Origin: Sphingobacteriaceae bacterium
GTDB lineage: Bacteria; Bacteroidota; Bacteroidia; Sphingobacteriales; Sphingobacteriaceae
Length of the DNA stretch: 64,000 bases
Reading direction: 5' to 3'
NCBI GenBank assembly: GCA_903642215.1
Contig: CAHJWG010000001.1
Location: 434,001-498,000 of the forward strand
Positions 26,862 to 36,372 of this stretch are shown piece by piece. How positions within the stretch are numbered: the stretch's first letter is position 1; each line of letters starts with the position of its first letter. A model generated the notes under the pieces. The model saw only the letters and a program-made list of their open reading frames with translations, had not been told where the DNA came from and searched no databases. Made by a program: the position numbers and the translations under genes.

Positions 26862-29800
26862 CTATTTTAAAAGTTTATCTAGAATTTCAATAACCTCTGT
26901 TTGTGCAAATGGCAACAATAACAATTGTTTATTTATCATCCCTAAAAGTATTTTAATACCTCGTTCATTCAAACCCTCTAGCATTGATCGGATAAGATAT
27001 TCAGCAGTTCGATATCGAGTATGATTACTAATAATAGCTTGACTATATATCCACTTTAAAAAAATACACCCCTCATGTAATACTTTTGGATTAGAATTAT
27101 TGCGATTAAGTTTTAAATTCTCTATTGCAGTAAAATATCGATTATTTTTACCAACTATAAAGGAAGAAAATTCATTCACTAATATATCCTTAGAAATTTG
27201 GACACCAACATAATTATTTTCAATTAAGTAATCCGAAATTTCAAGGTCTGTATAATTCAATATTAAAAAAATTTCAGGGCTAATAACTTTTTGAGTATTT
27301 CCAAATATTTTTATATAAAACAAATCACTAGTAACATGAATGTAATTTGCTCTCTCAGATAATAGTTTATTGTCAATCATGTGATGAAAATAATCATCAT
27401 CATTATTGCGCTTCACATCATTTAGTACCAAATCTAATTTTTCATCAACTGAATTAGTTACGCAGTGTGTATTGACCCAATCAATAACCTCATCTAAACG
27501 CTGCAACCTCTTCTCTTGGAAATCGTCAGGATAAAAATGCGGAATAACTACTTCCGAAGTAATTGTTACAGAAAATTTTTCTTTTCCTTCACTCAAAGTC
27601 TCTTCATATAATTCATTCAATTTATTTTTAATATAGTTTGAGATAATAAATTGCTTTCCTCCAAGATTAATTTGAAATTTTTTAGTAATTTCAAAAAGCA
27701 AGCAAATACTTGTAAAATCTAATACAAATTTAGTATCAGGATTTAATGAATTATGAGGAAAGTTAAAAGGTATGGTTTGAAAAAAACCCGGTTCTCCAGA
27801 AGTCAATAAGTAATAAGCATCAAACGGATTGTTTCTATAGTTACTTTTGACTATTTCCGTAAATGTAATTTCTCCCCTTTGGTATTGTGCATAGCGTTTT
27901 TTGAGAAGATGTTGATCTGCACTTCCAATAGTACCCAATTCTTTTTTCAAAGAAGCATTTATATCTTCAACACTGGTTCCATCGAATTTAAATTCATGGA
28001 ACTTCAATCCAGATAAAGGATTTGAAGCTTGTTTTACAATTTCATCAAATAAAGCACCATATTTATCTGTAATTTTTAAAACTTTTACTTTAATAGTCTT
28101 TAGCATGAAAGAATTATAGTAAGTAAATTCTTCTCCAACTTTTCTATCTTTAAATAAATTTACAGTAGTAGTATCTATAGCTAACTGATCAATTAAAATA
28201 GTTTCTAATTTATCGTTGATAAGATAAGTCACATAGCTACCAATTATAGCTTTTTCATAGGATTGAAATACATTATCAGGAATATGTGCGATACCTGAAA
28301 TATATTCTTGTCTACTTTGAATGTGAGATGAATTATTTGCTGAACAATACAAAATTTCAGCTGCTTCTATGTAAAGTTTGGCAAGCATAAATGCTCTATA
28401 AATAATAAGATGCTGTCGTTCATTCAATAGAATATCATGCACTAAACTTTTGTTATCTTTGATTTTATCAATAGCAACTTGATGCGTACAAGCATCAAAA
28501 AACAATTCTATAAATTCAGGTTGATGAGGGGAAACAGATAGGGCTAATTCAGAAAGTTTTAATACTTCTTCCCAATCATGTTGAGCCAAACGCAAACTAA
28601 TTTCCATTCTAAGAAGTTTTCTGTATGGTGTAAGTGATTGCCTAGCTTTTTTTAAAACTCTTAATAATTTAATCTTATTTCCCTTACTATGATATAATGC
28701 TTCACAGTAGATTATTATGTCCGAATTTACTTTATCAAAAGTAACTTGTGGTTCTAATAAATTGATAATACGATCATACTGCTTTAAGCTTATTAAGACA
28801 ATTATGTAAAATTCTCTAATTTCTGGATATTTTTCTTCAAGCTCACTTTCAATAGTGTCCATGGAAGTTTCATAATCCTCGACAATTTTGTCTGGTTGAT
28901 GAATTGAATAAACATAAATTACAAGTAATAATTTAAGTTCAGCAGTAGGAAAAGTTTGTCTTTCTAATAATTTATTCAAAAAAGAAATTGCGTGTTCAGA
29001 TTTATTATTATAAAATATTTTAAAAAATTGTAATAAATTGGTTAAATGTATAGACGTTATTTTTTCTAACTTTAATACAAATTTTTCATATTCAGCAATC
29101 CCTTCTTCTTGACGATTTAGATTTGAAAGAAGTGAAACACGAAACAATGCAAGAATTTCATGCTCATTTTTTCCAAACTCATCAATTATTTTAATTGATT
29201 TTTCTACAAACTTATTATCATTCAAAAGATTGTAAGCCTGCACCATTTGCATTACAGGCACATGTGTTTTACGTTTGATGTTAGGATAGATGTCAGCGAG
29301 AATATAAACGTTATTAGTTTCCCCTGTCAGTATTAATTTAGCATAATGATACATGAATCTTATACCAGCAAATTGATCCTTAACTTCGCTATCCTTAATA
29401 GTTTCAATTAATCGTTTTAAAAGATTAAAATAATATTTATAGATTTCGGAATGCTTTAATTCTTCAGATAATGCATACAAAGACAGCATTGGGTATTCAT
29501 AATATATTTTGCTAAACACATACTGACTAAATAATGTCCAGAATCTAAAATTTGAATAATTGATTATCGCTGGCTCATCAAAATTAACTTCCATAGAAAC
29601 TGGTGAGTTGGATTGATGGATAATTCTAGCTGTATCTATGCTTTTAAGAAATACAAAAAATGTATTTAAGCGAAATTCTTTTTTAATTAATACTATATTG
29701 GGAACATATTTTAGAAACTCGCTAGGATCTTGTGATATATGTAATTTTATTGTCCATCCAATGAAATCAAATTCATCAAGATTGATTATTTCATCTGCTA

Positions 29801-30623
29801 TCGTTTCGGCTTTATTAAGTTCATTTAGTACCAAATATGACAATGCTGCATGTCTTTTATAATCAGAGTTTTGAGGATTTAATCTATATGCTTTTAAGTA
29901 AATGAGAGCAGAATCTTCAGTTACTTCAAAATTGTTGATATCTTCAATAGCATTGGCTTTTAGAAATAATAATTGACTCTTCAATGTATGATCGTCAACG
30001 CCTTGTATTTCAATTCGTTTTTGAAGTTGGTCAATTAGTTCTAAAGCAGTATTGGGTTTGAACTTGTAAAGAAGCTGTTTTATAATTTCAATTTCTTTTG
30101 TCCATTCTATAATTAGAATTTGACTAATTTGAAGTTGATTAATAGTGTTTCTAGTTTGATTAACTATGACATCAAGCTTTTGTTCGATTTTATCTATTTG
30201 GCTGGCTATTCTGAAAGTTGTCTCTTTCCAATTATTTTCAATATATAGATTTTTTAATTTATTAGATTCTCCAATTAGCCTATTAAATATGTCTAGAAAA
30301 TCTTTTATTTCTTCATCAGATGGAAGCTCTATTCTATTGTCATTTTCGATTGCATTAATTAGTTCTATAGATTCAATGGTTACACCAAATTGATATTTAA
30401 TCAATTGTTCTACTAGTATTTGTGATTCATAAAAGACGGTCTTATTAGTTAGAATAGATTGAACATTAATTCTATATTCATCAACAGCCTGTCCAATAAT
30501 TTTACCTAGTTCTACTTCGTAAGCTTTGGGTTCACCAGTTAGTTTGTTAAAACTTTTTTTAAAAAGACTATCTATTACCTTGAAAGCTATTTCAGTTACA
30601 TAAGCTTTAATTAATTCTTCCAT
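26862..30623 (-). CDS. Large TPR / GreA-B C-terminal-like / PIN-like protein, probable conflict-system effector
   Basis: 1253 residues, encoded in DNA clearly richer in A/T than its neighbours. The N-terminal 200 residues are helical and coiled (MEELIKAYVTEIAFKVIDSL, QIDKIEQKLDVIVNQTRNTI). About 200-780 is a long array of TPR-like helical pairs (ALIYLKAYRLNPQNSDYKRH, ALSYLVLNELNKAETIADEI). About 795-880 resembles the small beta domain of GreA/GreB (VNLFKDRKVGEEFTYY, IKVKVLKITDKYGALFDEIV). From about 955 the sequence looks PIN-like: KFVLDFTSICLLFEI with an acid at about 967, a central acidic stretch NDVKRNNDDDYFHHM, and YIHVTSDLFYIKIFG with an acid near 1097. A TPR-GreABC-PIN order is known from bacterial conflict systems. 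The domain reading is mine and unconfirmed; a novel architecture is possible. There are no membrane segments. It sits alone between broken hsdM and hsdR. Confidence 0.6.
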   Translation of the reverse strand: MEELIKAYVTEIAFKVIDSLFKKSFNKLTGEPKAYEVELGKIIGQAVDEYRINVQSILTNKTVFYESQILVEQLIKYQFGVTIESIELINAIENDNRIELPSDEEIKDFLDIFNRLIGESNKLKNLYIENNWKETTFRIASQIDKIEQKLDVIVNQTRNTINQLQISQILIIEWTKEIEIIKQLLYKFKPNTALELIDQLQKRIEIQGVDDHTLKSQLLFLKANAIEDINNFEVTEDSALIYLKAYRLNPQNSDYKRHAALSYLVLNELNKAETIADEIINLDEFDFIGWTIKLHISQDPSEFLKYVPNIVLIKKEFRLNTFFVFLKSIDTARIIHQSNSPVSMEVNFDEPAIINYSNFRFWTLFSQYVFSKIYYEYPMLSLYALSEELKHSEIYKYYFNLLKRLIETIKDSEVKDQFAGIRFMYHYAKLILTGETNNVYILADIYPNIKRKTHVPVMQMVQAYNLLNDNKFVEKSIKIIDEFGKNEHEILALFRVSLLSNLNRQEEGIAEYEKFVLKLEKITSIHLTNLLQFFKIFYNNKSEHAISFLNKLLERQTFPTAELKLLLVIYVYSIHQPDKIVEDYETSMDTIESELEEKYPEIREFYIIVLISLKQYDRIINLLEPQVTFDKVNSDIIIYCEALYHSKGNKIKLLRVLKKARQSLTPYRKLLRMEISLRLAQHDWEEVLKLSELALSVSPHQPEFIELFFDACTHQVAIDKIKDNKSLVHDILLNERQHLIIYRAFMLAKLYIEAAEILYCSANNSSHIQSRQEYISGIAHIPDNVFQSYEKAIIGSYVTYLINDKLETILIDQLAIDTTTVNLFKDRKVGEEFTYYNSFMLKTIKVKVLKITDKYGALFDEIVKQASNPLSGLKFHEFKFDGTSVEDINASLKKELGTIGSADQHLLKKRYAQYQRGEITFTEIVKSNYRNNPFDAYYLLTSGEPGFFQTIPFNFPHNSLNPDTKFVLDFTSICLLFEITKKFQINLGGKQFIISNYIKNKLNELYEETLSEGKEKFSVTITSEVVIPHFYPDDFQEKRLQRLDEVIDWVNTHCVTNSVDEKLDLVLNDVKRNNDDDYFHHMIDNKLLSERANYIHVTSDLFYIKIFGNTQKVISPEIFLILNYTDLEISDYLIENNYVGVQISKDILVNEFSSFIVGKNNRYFTAIENLKLNRNNSNPKVLHEGCIFLKWIYSQAIISNHTRYRTAEYLIRSMLEGLNERGIKILLGMINKQLLLLPFAQTEVIEILDKLLK

Positions 30624-30663
30624 CTTAATTATATAATTGCTAAATATAATAGTAAATAACTAA

Positions 30664-30695
30664 TAATACTATTTAAAGAATTTTAAATAGTATTA
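30664..30695. other. Perfect 14-bp inverted repeat upstream of the large gene
   Basis: TAATACTATTTAAA (30664-30677) and TTTAAATAGTATTA (30682-30695) are separated by GAAT. It lies 40 bp upstream of the ATG at 30623. It may be an operator for the large gene, a promoter-region hairpin, or an end of the acquired segment. Confidence 0.5.
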
Positions 30696-30730
30696 CAAGA
30701 AAAGCTCATTATTTCAATTAGTAATCTAAA

Positions 30731-30795
30731 AATCCACAACTGGTTTAGATTTGCAATCCCGTCCCTCAGAACTAAGGATTTCAAATCTTTTTTAC
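30731..30795. repeat. REP-like repeat remnant near the hsdR break point
   Basis: Read on the minus strand, 30795 to 30731 gives GATTTGAAATCCTTAGTTCT then GAGGGACGGGATTGCAAATC. This pattern resembles REP-type sequences next to RAYT (IS200-like) transposases in Bacteroidota. It contains the ACTAAGGATTT word (30771-30781) shared with 26700-26710. No transposase gene is present here. Confidence 0.4.
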
Positions 30796-30819
30796 AACCA
30801 AACTATCTTTACCTATTGA

Positions 30820-32004
30820 TTAGATAGTCCATAAATGTAACCGAAAGTTGACCGGTAAAAGAAGCATTGCTACCACTTGCGGAATTATAAATTCTGAACA
30901 GCTGGTAATCGCCTGCTCGTGCGTGTATTCGCTAACAATGTTCTGATTAAAATAACCAAACGTGCGGTTATCCGGCGTAGCCGTTAAACCAATTTGAAAA
31001 GCATCAAAGTATTCTAAAACCTGCTTCCACAGATTGTAAATGCTGCGGTGGCATTCGTCAATCACTACAAAATCAAAAAACTCTATAGGTAGCTTTGGAT
31101 TATAAGCACCGGGAACAGCGGTGCGCTTGCTGCCCCATTGTATTTCGTTTGGGTTGATTTCTTCGGCGTATTCATCCAGTTCTTCACCTCTTAAAATCGA
31201 ATACATCCGCTGGATGGTGCTGATATAAACCTGGTTATCGGTAGGGATAAAACCTGATTTTAAACGATGAACGCCGTACAGCTCACAAAACTTTCGGTTA
31301 TCGTCATTTGGCATATAAGCCATAAACTCCTGCTCGGCCTGTTCGCCCAGGTTCTTGGTATCTACCAGAAACAGAATCTTTTTGGCTTTGGCATATTTGA
31401 GCAACCGGTAAATAAAAGTAATCGCCGTAAACGTTTTACCGGAACCGGTTGCCATCTGGATCAACGCCTTCGGTTTATTGTGCCTAAAAGAAGCATCTAA
31501 ATTGTTGATCGCCGTAACCTGGCAATCGCGTAAATGCAGCGTTGGCAAAGCAGGCAGATCATTTAAACGTTTGCGTAAAGGTGCGGCACTTTTTAACCAG
31601 TCGCGAAAAGTTTCCGGCCGATGAAAAGTAAAAACTTCCCTTGATTGTGGTTTCGGATCGCGGTAATCGGTAAAACGTGTGAGTTTGCCGGTACTTTCGT
31701 AAACAAAAGCCAAAGCATCATGCTGCAAATATTTTAATTTGGCATGTGCATAGTTAGAAGATTGATCTTCTACATTGATTAGCTTGTAGCCTTCATCATC
31801 CCTTTTGGCTTCAATAACGCCTACCGGTTTTTTATCTACAAAAAGCACGTAATCGGCAGGGCCGATATCGGTTTGGTATTCCCGAACGGCTACACCTAAA
31901 CCTACTGCCAGATTAATCTGCTTTTTACTTTGAACTTTCCACCCGCAGGCTTCCAATTGCTGGTCTATTGCATCACGGGCAATTTGTTCGGGTGTCTGGT
32001 TCAT
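30820..32004 (-). pseudogene. hsdR: Type I restriction endonuclease subunit R, C-terminally truncated
   Basis: The frame gives 394 residues where HsdR is normally over 900. The N-terminal nuclease domain shows IGPADYVLFVDKKPVGVIEAKRDDEG (PD-ExK: D, E-x-K). The helicase start follows with Walker A IQMATGSGKTFTAITFIYRL, IVISTIQRM-type motif YISTIQRMYSIL, DECH box VVIDECHRSIYNLW and GLTATPDNRT. Homology stops after VSEYTHEQAI, near 30905. The last 28 residues are encoded by unrelated sequence containing the dispersed motif (AMLLLPV). The second helicase domain and the C-terminal assembly domain are lost, so the system is surely inactive for restriction. The motif also occurs in frame at 31485-31496. 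Confidence 0.85.
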
Positions 32005-32180
32005 TGATTTAGGAAAAGGCTTGGCAATAAATGTAGCACTTCTCCAAAAAAATAAAAAGAAAACAGAGCAGTTTGGCTACGGAGTTAAAACTAATTTATA
32101 TTTTACAAAGTCCTGCTGATTTATTCAAATTACGTAACCTGCACCTGGATAAAAAAGTATAAACGGTAAAAACTATCTTT

Positions 32181-32435
32181 ATGGAAGCCAGTGAAATAAC
32201 GTTGGAGGAGTTAAAAAACTTCTTTGATCAATATGTTGCTCCCTTGCCTAAATCCGTGCAAATTTATCCCGACTTGGTTATAACAGGCGTTCCGCTGTTT
32301 ATCGAGTATGCTTTATTACTTTTAGAAGGCGGTAAATTAGCACCCTACTCGTATCGCTGTTTTAAAACGGATCTTGCAAAGCTTAAAAACCAGCTTGTAA
32401 ACGAGGTAGCAGAACCGCAGTTGAGGGAATCATAA
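32181..32435 (+). CDS. Small DUF6965-like protein
   Basis: 84 residues, no signal or membrane segment. The pattern ITLEELKNFFDQYVAPLPKS, VQIYPDLVITGVPLFIEYAL and RCFKTDLAKLKNQLV matches a short family I remember from Bacteroidota (E-L-x-x-F-F, a Pro before VQ, ITGVP-x-FI-E). Its function is unknown. It is a single gene after the damaged restriction locus, reading away from it. Confidence 0.6.
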   Translation: MEASEITLEELKNFFDQYVAPLPKSVQIYPDLVITGVPLFIEYALLLLEGGKLAPYSYRCFKTDLAKLKNQLVNEVAEPQLRES

Positions 32436-32527
32436 TGTTCGTTTTTATGGTAGAATGAAGCTCCAACCGAATATGAACATACCATCACCTATACTTCATC
32501 GTTATACTCCTTAAAAATTATCACCAG

Positions 32528-33274
32528 ATGAAGAAATTAACCTCGATTTTACACATTACTGTTTTTAGCGTCCTTTTTTTAGCATCAAATTCGGAGTTAT
32601 CGTACAGCCAGGTACTGTCCAAATTATTATCTAAAACATCAGGAACGCCTTCCACCGAAGAAATTTCAGGCGGCATAAAAGAAGCCTTACAGCAAGGTGT
32701 AATCAAGAGCAGCGACCAGTTATCCGCCTTAAACGGATTTTTTGGAAACCAGGCCATTAAAATTTTATTTCCGCCGGAAGCACAAAAAGCAGAGGCCACA
32801 CTTCGGAAGTTAGGGTTAAATAAACTTTGTGATAATGTGATTTTATCGTTGAACCGTGCCGCAGAAGACGCAGCCAAAGAAGCAAAACCGATTTTTATAT
32901 CTGCCATCAAACAAATGAGTATTAAGGATGCCGGCAATATTTTATTAGGCTCCAATGATGCGGCAACGCAGTATTTTAAGCAAAAAACAACGGATTCTTT
33001 AGCGAACAAATTCCGGCCTGTAATCAATACAAGTTTGGATAAAACCGGCGCAACGCAATATTATAATCAGGCTGCAACAACGTATAACAAGGTTCCTTTC
33101 AATAGAAATAAAGTTGATACCGATATTGTAAATTACGTAACGCAAAGAGCAATCAGCGGGCTTTTTGTAGAAGTTGCAAAACAGGAATTGCAGATTAGGC
33201 AGAACTTGCCTTCTACACGTTCTACCGCCTTGTTACAAAAGGTTTTCAATTATGCTGATCAGGCTAAAAAGTAA
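32528..33274 (+). CDS. DUF4197 family exported protein
   Basis: 248 residues with a Sec signal (MKKLTSILHITVFSVLFLAS). The DUF4197 features are all there: EEISGGIKEALQQGVIKSSDQLS, IKILFPPEAQKAEATLRKLG, LNRAAEDAAKEAKPIFISAIKQMS, DAGNILLGSNDAATQYFKQKT and a helical C-terminus ending LQKVFNYADQAKK. It is predicted to be periplasmic and all-helical; its role is unknown. It ends before a motif cluster and a strong bidirectional terminator shared with the convergent pyruvate dehydrogenase genes. Confidence 0.85.
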   Translation: MKKLTSILHITVFSVLFLASNSELSYSQVLSKLLSKTSGTPSTEEISGGIKEALQQGVIKSSDQLSALNGFFGNQAIKILFPPEAQKAEATLRKLGLNKLCDNVILSLNRAAEDAAKEAKPIFISAIKQMSIKDAGNILLGSNDAATQYFKQKTTDSLANKFRPVINTSLDKTGATQYYNQAATTYNKVPFNRNKVDTDIVNYVTQRAISGLFVEVAKQELQIRQNLPSTRSTALLQKVFNYADQAKK

Positions 33275-33286
33275 TTATTTAGGTGA

Positions 33287-33402
33287 TAAAAGAAGTATTT
33301 CGATTTAATCCTAATGCTTCTTTTACCAATCAAAACCGCTTGTTAAACAAAAAATCCTGTCAGAAAATTCTGACAGGATTTTTTTATGGATAAAAGAAGT
33401 AT
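33287..33402. repeat. Cluster of three dispersed motifs around a terminator
   Basis: TAAAAGAAGTAT (33287-33298), ATGCTTCTTTTA (33314-33325) and TAAAAGAAGTAT (33391-33402) lie between convergent genes. The first two form an inverted pair with one mismatch. The terminator hairpin at 33348-33386 lies between the second and third. Confidence 0.6.
33348..33386. terminator. Bidirectional rho-independent terminator
   Basis: AAAAATCCTGTCAGAA pairs with its near-complement TTCTGACAGGATTTTTTT: a GC-containing stem with an A tract on one side and a T tract on the other. It serves the DUF4197 gene (plus) and the pyruvate dehydrogenase pair (minus). Confidence 0.85.
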
Positions 33403-33406
33403 CGGG

Positions 33407-35098
33407 TTAAATCAACAATCTAACCGGTTCTTCCAATAACGATTTTACGGTATTTAAAAATGCTGCTGCGGTTGCGCCATCTACCACGCGATGATCTGCA
33501 CTTAACGTAACTTTCATCACATTGCCCGGTACAACGGCTCCGTTTTTAACAACCGGAACTTGCTGGATGCCAGCCACGGCCAGAATACAGGAATCAGGCG
33601 GATTGATAATCGCTGTAAAATCATCTACGCCAAACATTCCTAAATTAGAAATCGTAAAAGTAGAACCTTCCCAATCTGATGGCTGCAGTTTTTTATCTTT
33701 TGCTTTTTTAGCGAAATCTTTCACTTCCGCAGAAATCCGGCTTAATGATTTCCCGTCTGCAAAACGCACTACCGGAACCAGCAAACCTTCATCTACTGCA
33801 ACCGCAATACCAATATTTACATGCTCGTTGTAGCGGATTTTATCGCCCAGCCAGGAAGAATTTACAGCCGGATGTTGTTTTAATGCGGCTGCACAGGCTT
33901 TCACAACCAAATCATTAAAAGAAATTTTTACCGGCGAAACTTCATTCATTTTGGTACGCGCAATCATTGCCGCATCCATATCGATAGAAACCGTAACAAA
34001 GAAATGCGGTGCCGTAAACAGGCTTTCGGCCAAACGTTTCGCAATTACTTTACGCATTTGCGTAACCGGCTTTTCAGTAAATTTCTCCTCGCCTATGTAT
34101 GGGGCAATTGTAATTGTACCTTGTGCTTTGGCCATCCCTTCCTTCGCAGTCGCGCTGGTTGCAATTGCTTCCTGTGCTTCTTTTATCGATGGAATTTCTG
34201 CCGATTCCGGCGTGGCAGTAGCTGCGGCCGATTTTGAACCTGGCGTAAAGGCTTCCACATCTTTTTTAACAATCCGGCCGCCTTCTGCGCTTCCTTTTAA
34301 ATCATTTAAATTGATGCCTTTATCCTTTGCAATTTTGCGCGCTAACGGGGAAGCTTTAATCCGGCTGTCATCAGCAGTTAAAGCTATTTCTGCTGATGCT
34401 TCTTTTACCGGCGTATTTTCTGCTTCTTCTGTTTTTGTCTCTGCGGATGGTGCATCGGTTCCGCCGTCTTGCAGTAAAGGTGTAATATCTGTTCCTTCTT
34501 TACCGATAATTGCAATAATACCGTTAACAGCTGCGGCTTCTCCTTCTTTTACGCCAATATAAAGCAATGTACCTTCTTCATAACCAACAACTTCCATCGT
34601 TGCTTTATCAGTAGCTACATCAGCGATAGAATCATCTGCTTTTACTTTATCGCCAACTTTAAAATTCCATTTTTCAATGGTACCTTCAGTCATGGTATCA
34701 CTCAGCAACGGCATTCTGATTACCGTAGCCGGAATGCTGGAAAGATCAACTTTTGCAGTTGGCGCGGCTGGTTTTTCTTCTATTTTTGGTGCTTCAGTTT
34801 TCGTTTCCGGTTGAGCAGCAGCAGCACCATTTTCACTTAAAGCTGTTTTATAATCTTCACCTTCTTTACCGATAACAGCGATAACGGCATCCACAGGAAC
34901 AGCTTTACCTTCTTCGGCACCGATAAAAAGAATTGTACCGTCCTGGTAAGATTCAAAATCCATGGTAGCTTTATCCGTTTCAACTTCCGCTAATAAATCA
35001 CCGGATTTTATTTTATCACCAACTTTTTTATGCCACTTAGCTAATACCCCTTCTGTCATGGTATCGCTCATTTTTGGCATTTTTATAACTTCGGCCAT
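33407..35098 (-). CDS. pdhC: Pyruvate dehydrogenase complex E2, dihydrolipoamide acetyltransferase
   Basis: 563 residues. Two lipoyl domains carry the modified lysines (ETDKATMDFESY at about 43 and VATDKATMEVVGY at about 165), joined by Ala/Pro/Glu-rich linkers. An E1/E3-binding domain follows (IKASPLARKIAKDKGINLNDL, GGRIVKKDVEAF, about 245-285). The acetyltransferase core has the catalytic motif SADHRVVDGATAAAFL near the C-terminus. It transfers acetyl groups to CoA in the cytoplasmic complex. pdhA lies 54 bp upstream on the same strand. The dispersed motif is in frame at 34396-34407 and a near copy lies at 34174-34185. Confidence 0.95.
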   Translation of the reverse strand: MAEVIKMPKMSDTMTEGVLAKWHKKVGDKIKSGDLLAEVETDKATMDFESYQDGTILFIGAEEGKAVPVDAVIAVIGKEGEDYKTALSENGAAAAQPETKTEAPKIEEKPAAPTAKVDLSSIPATVIRMPLLSDTMTEGTIEKWNFKVGDKVKADDSIADVATDKATMEVVGYEEGTLLYIGVKEGEAAAVNGIIAIIGKEGTDITPLLQDGGTDAPSAETKTEEAENTPVKEASAEIALTADDSRIKASPLARKIAKDKGINLNDLKGSAEGGRIVKKDVEAFTPGSKSAAATATPESAEIPSIKEAQEAIATSATAKEGMAKAQGTITIAPYIGEEKFTEKPVTQMRKVIAKRLAESLFTAPHFFVTVSIDMDAAMIARTKMNEVSPVKISFNDLVVKACAAALKQHPAVNSSWLGDKIRYNEHVNIGIAVAVDEGLLVPVVRFADGKSLSRISAEVKDFAKKAKDKKLQPSDWEGSTFTISNLGMFGVDDFTAIINPPDSCILAVAGIQQVPVVKNGAVVPGNVMKVTLSADHRVVDGATAAAFLNTVKSLLEEPVRLLI

Positions 35099-35130
35099 AT
35101 ATTAATTGGAGTTTTTATATTGATAGGTTG

Positions 35131-35142
35131 ATGCTTCTTTTA
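35131..35142 (+). repeat. Dispersed motif between pdhA and pdhC
   Basis: ATGCTTCTTTTA, followed by TGC, lies in the 54-bp gap between the two pyruvate dehydrogenase genes, with no inverted partner nearby. Confidence 0.55.
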
Positions 35143-35152
35143 TGCACTAAAA

Positions 35153-36148
35153 TTAATCCATGATGTACGGATAATCTTTTTGTACATATACATCGGTATA
35201 TAATTCTGATACTTCGGGATAAGGGGATTCTTCTGCAAATTTTACCGCTTCATCTACCAAACCTTTAACTTTAGCTTCGATGCCTTCAATCCAGGCTTCA
35301 TCCGCATAGTTTTCTTTTAAAATAGCTTGTTTAACTACCTCGATCGGGTCTTTTGCTTTGTAACTTTCTACTTCATCTTTGGTGCGATATTTCTGCGGAT
35401 CAGACATCGAGTGGCCTTTATAACGATAAGTGCGCATCTCTAAAAAAGTTGGCCCTTCACCTTTGCGTGCACGTTCGATAGCTTCATCCATCGCATTGTG
35501 TACCGCAATAGGGTCCATGCCGTCAACCGGTGCAGAAGGCATATCATACGCCAAGCCCATTTTGTAAATATCCGTCATATTGGTGGTTCTCGCTACAGAT
35601 GTTCCCATGGCGTAACCATTATTTTCGCAGATAAAAACTACCGGTAGTTTCCACAACATAGCCATGTTAAACGTTTCATTCAAAGCACCTTGCCTAACGG
35701 CACCATCGCCCATATAACAAAGATTTACAAAATCCTCACCTTTATATTTACTGGCAAAAGCAATACCTGCGCCTAACGGAATTTGACCGCCAACAATTGC
35801 ATGGCCGCCGTAAAAAAAGTTTTCTTTGTCAAAAAGATGCATCGAGCCGCCTTTTCCTTTAGAGCAGCCTGTGGATTTACCATATAATTCTGCCATAATT
35901 GCATTTGGGGAGGTGCCCAAAGCCAGCGCATGTGCATGATCGCGGTAAGTGGTAATCATGCTATCGCCTTTTTTTATAACAGACATTGCGCCTGCCAGCA
36001 CAGCTTCCTGCCCGATATATAAATGGCAAAACCCACGAATCTTTTGTTGTCCGTACAACTGTCCTGTCTTCTCTTCAAACTTCCGCATTAAAAGCATGGA
36101 TTCGTACCACATCAAATACGTTTCTTTGGTAATAGCAACTGAGCTCAT
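35153..36148 (-). CDS. pdhA: Pyruvate dehydrogenase E1 component subunit alpha
   Basis: 331 residues. It has the E1-alpha pattern MLLMRKFEEKTGQLYGQQKI and the thiamine-diphosphate motif CYMGDGAVRQGALNETFNMA...ENNGYAMGTS (GDG to N). The active-site and phosphorylation-loop region is FLEMRTYRYKGHSMSDPQKYR. It decarboxylates pyruvate together with the beta subunit, which is not in this window, as is common in Bacteroidota. It is the first gene of a two-gene unit with the E2 gene. Confidence 0.95.
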   Translation of the reverse strand: MSSVAITKETYLMWYESMLLMRKFEEKTGQLYGQQKIRGFCHLYIGQEAVLAGAMSVIKKGDSMITTYRDHAHALALGTSPNAIMAELYGKSTGCSKGKGGSMHLFDKENFFYGGHAIVGGQIPLGAGIAFASKYKGEDFVNLCYMGDGAVRQGALNETFNMAMLWKLPVVFICENNGYAMGTSVARTTNMTDIYKMGLAYDMPSAPVDGMDPIAVHNAMDEAIERARKGEGPTFLEMRTYRYKGHSMSDPQKYRTKDEVESYKAKDPIEVVKQAILKENYADEAWIEGIEAKVKGLVDEAVKFAEESPYPEVSELYTDVYVQKDYPYIMD

Positions 36149-36372
36149 GAACTATATTCTTTTTTTAAGAATGGCAAATCTAAATATATCCTATTAAAAA
36201 AGCGAAACCCGCAACAGTTTGTTTACGTTATAAATCAGGAAATAAAGATTGAGGAAAATTATCGATTTTGCTTTTTTTTACAAAATAAAGCTTATAGATT
36301 TGAAATCCTGATAAAAGAATGCTTTCAGGTAAATTAATTTAACTCAATAAATGGTTAACTAATCAATATTAT

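Noticed and set aside
26700..30781. ACTAAGGATTT pair as a target-site duplication of a transposon
   Set aside because: The copies are embedded in longer REP-like sequence, 11 bp is not tied to any element here, and no transposase or terminal inverted repeats are present.
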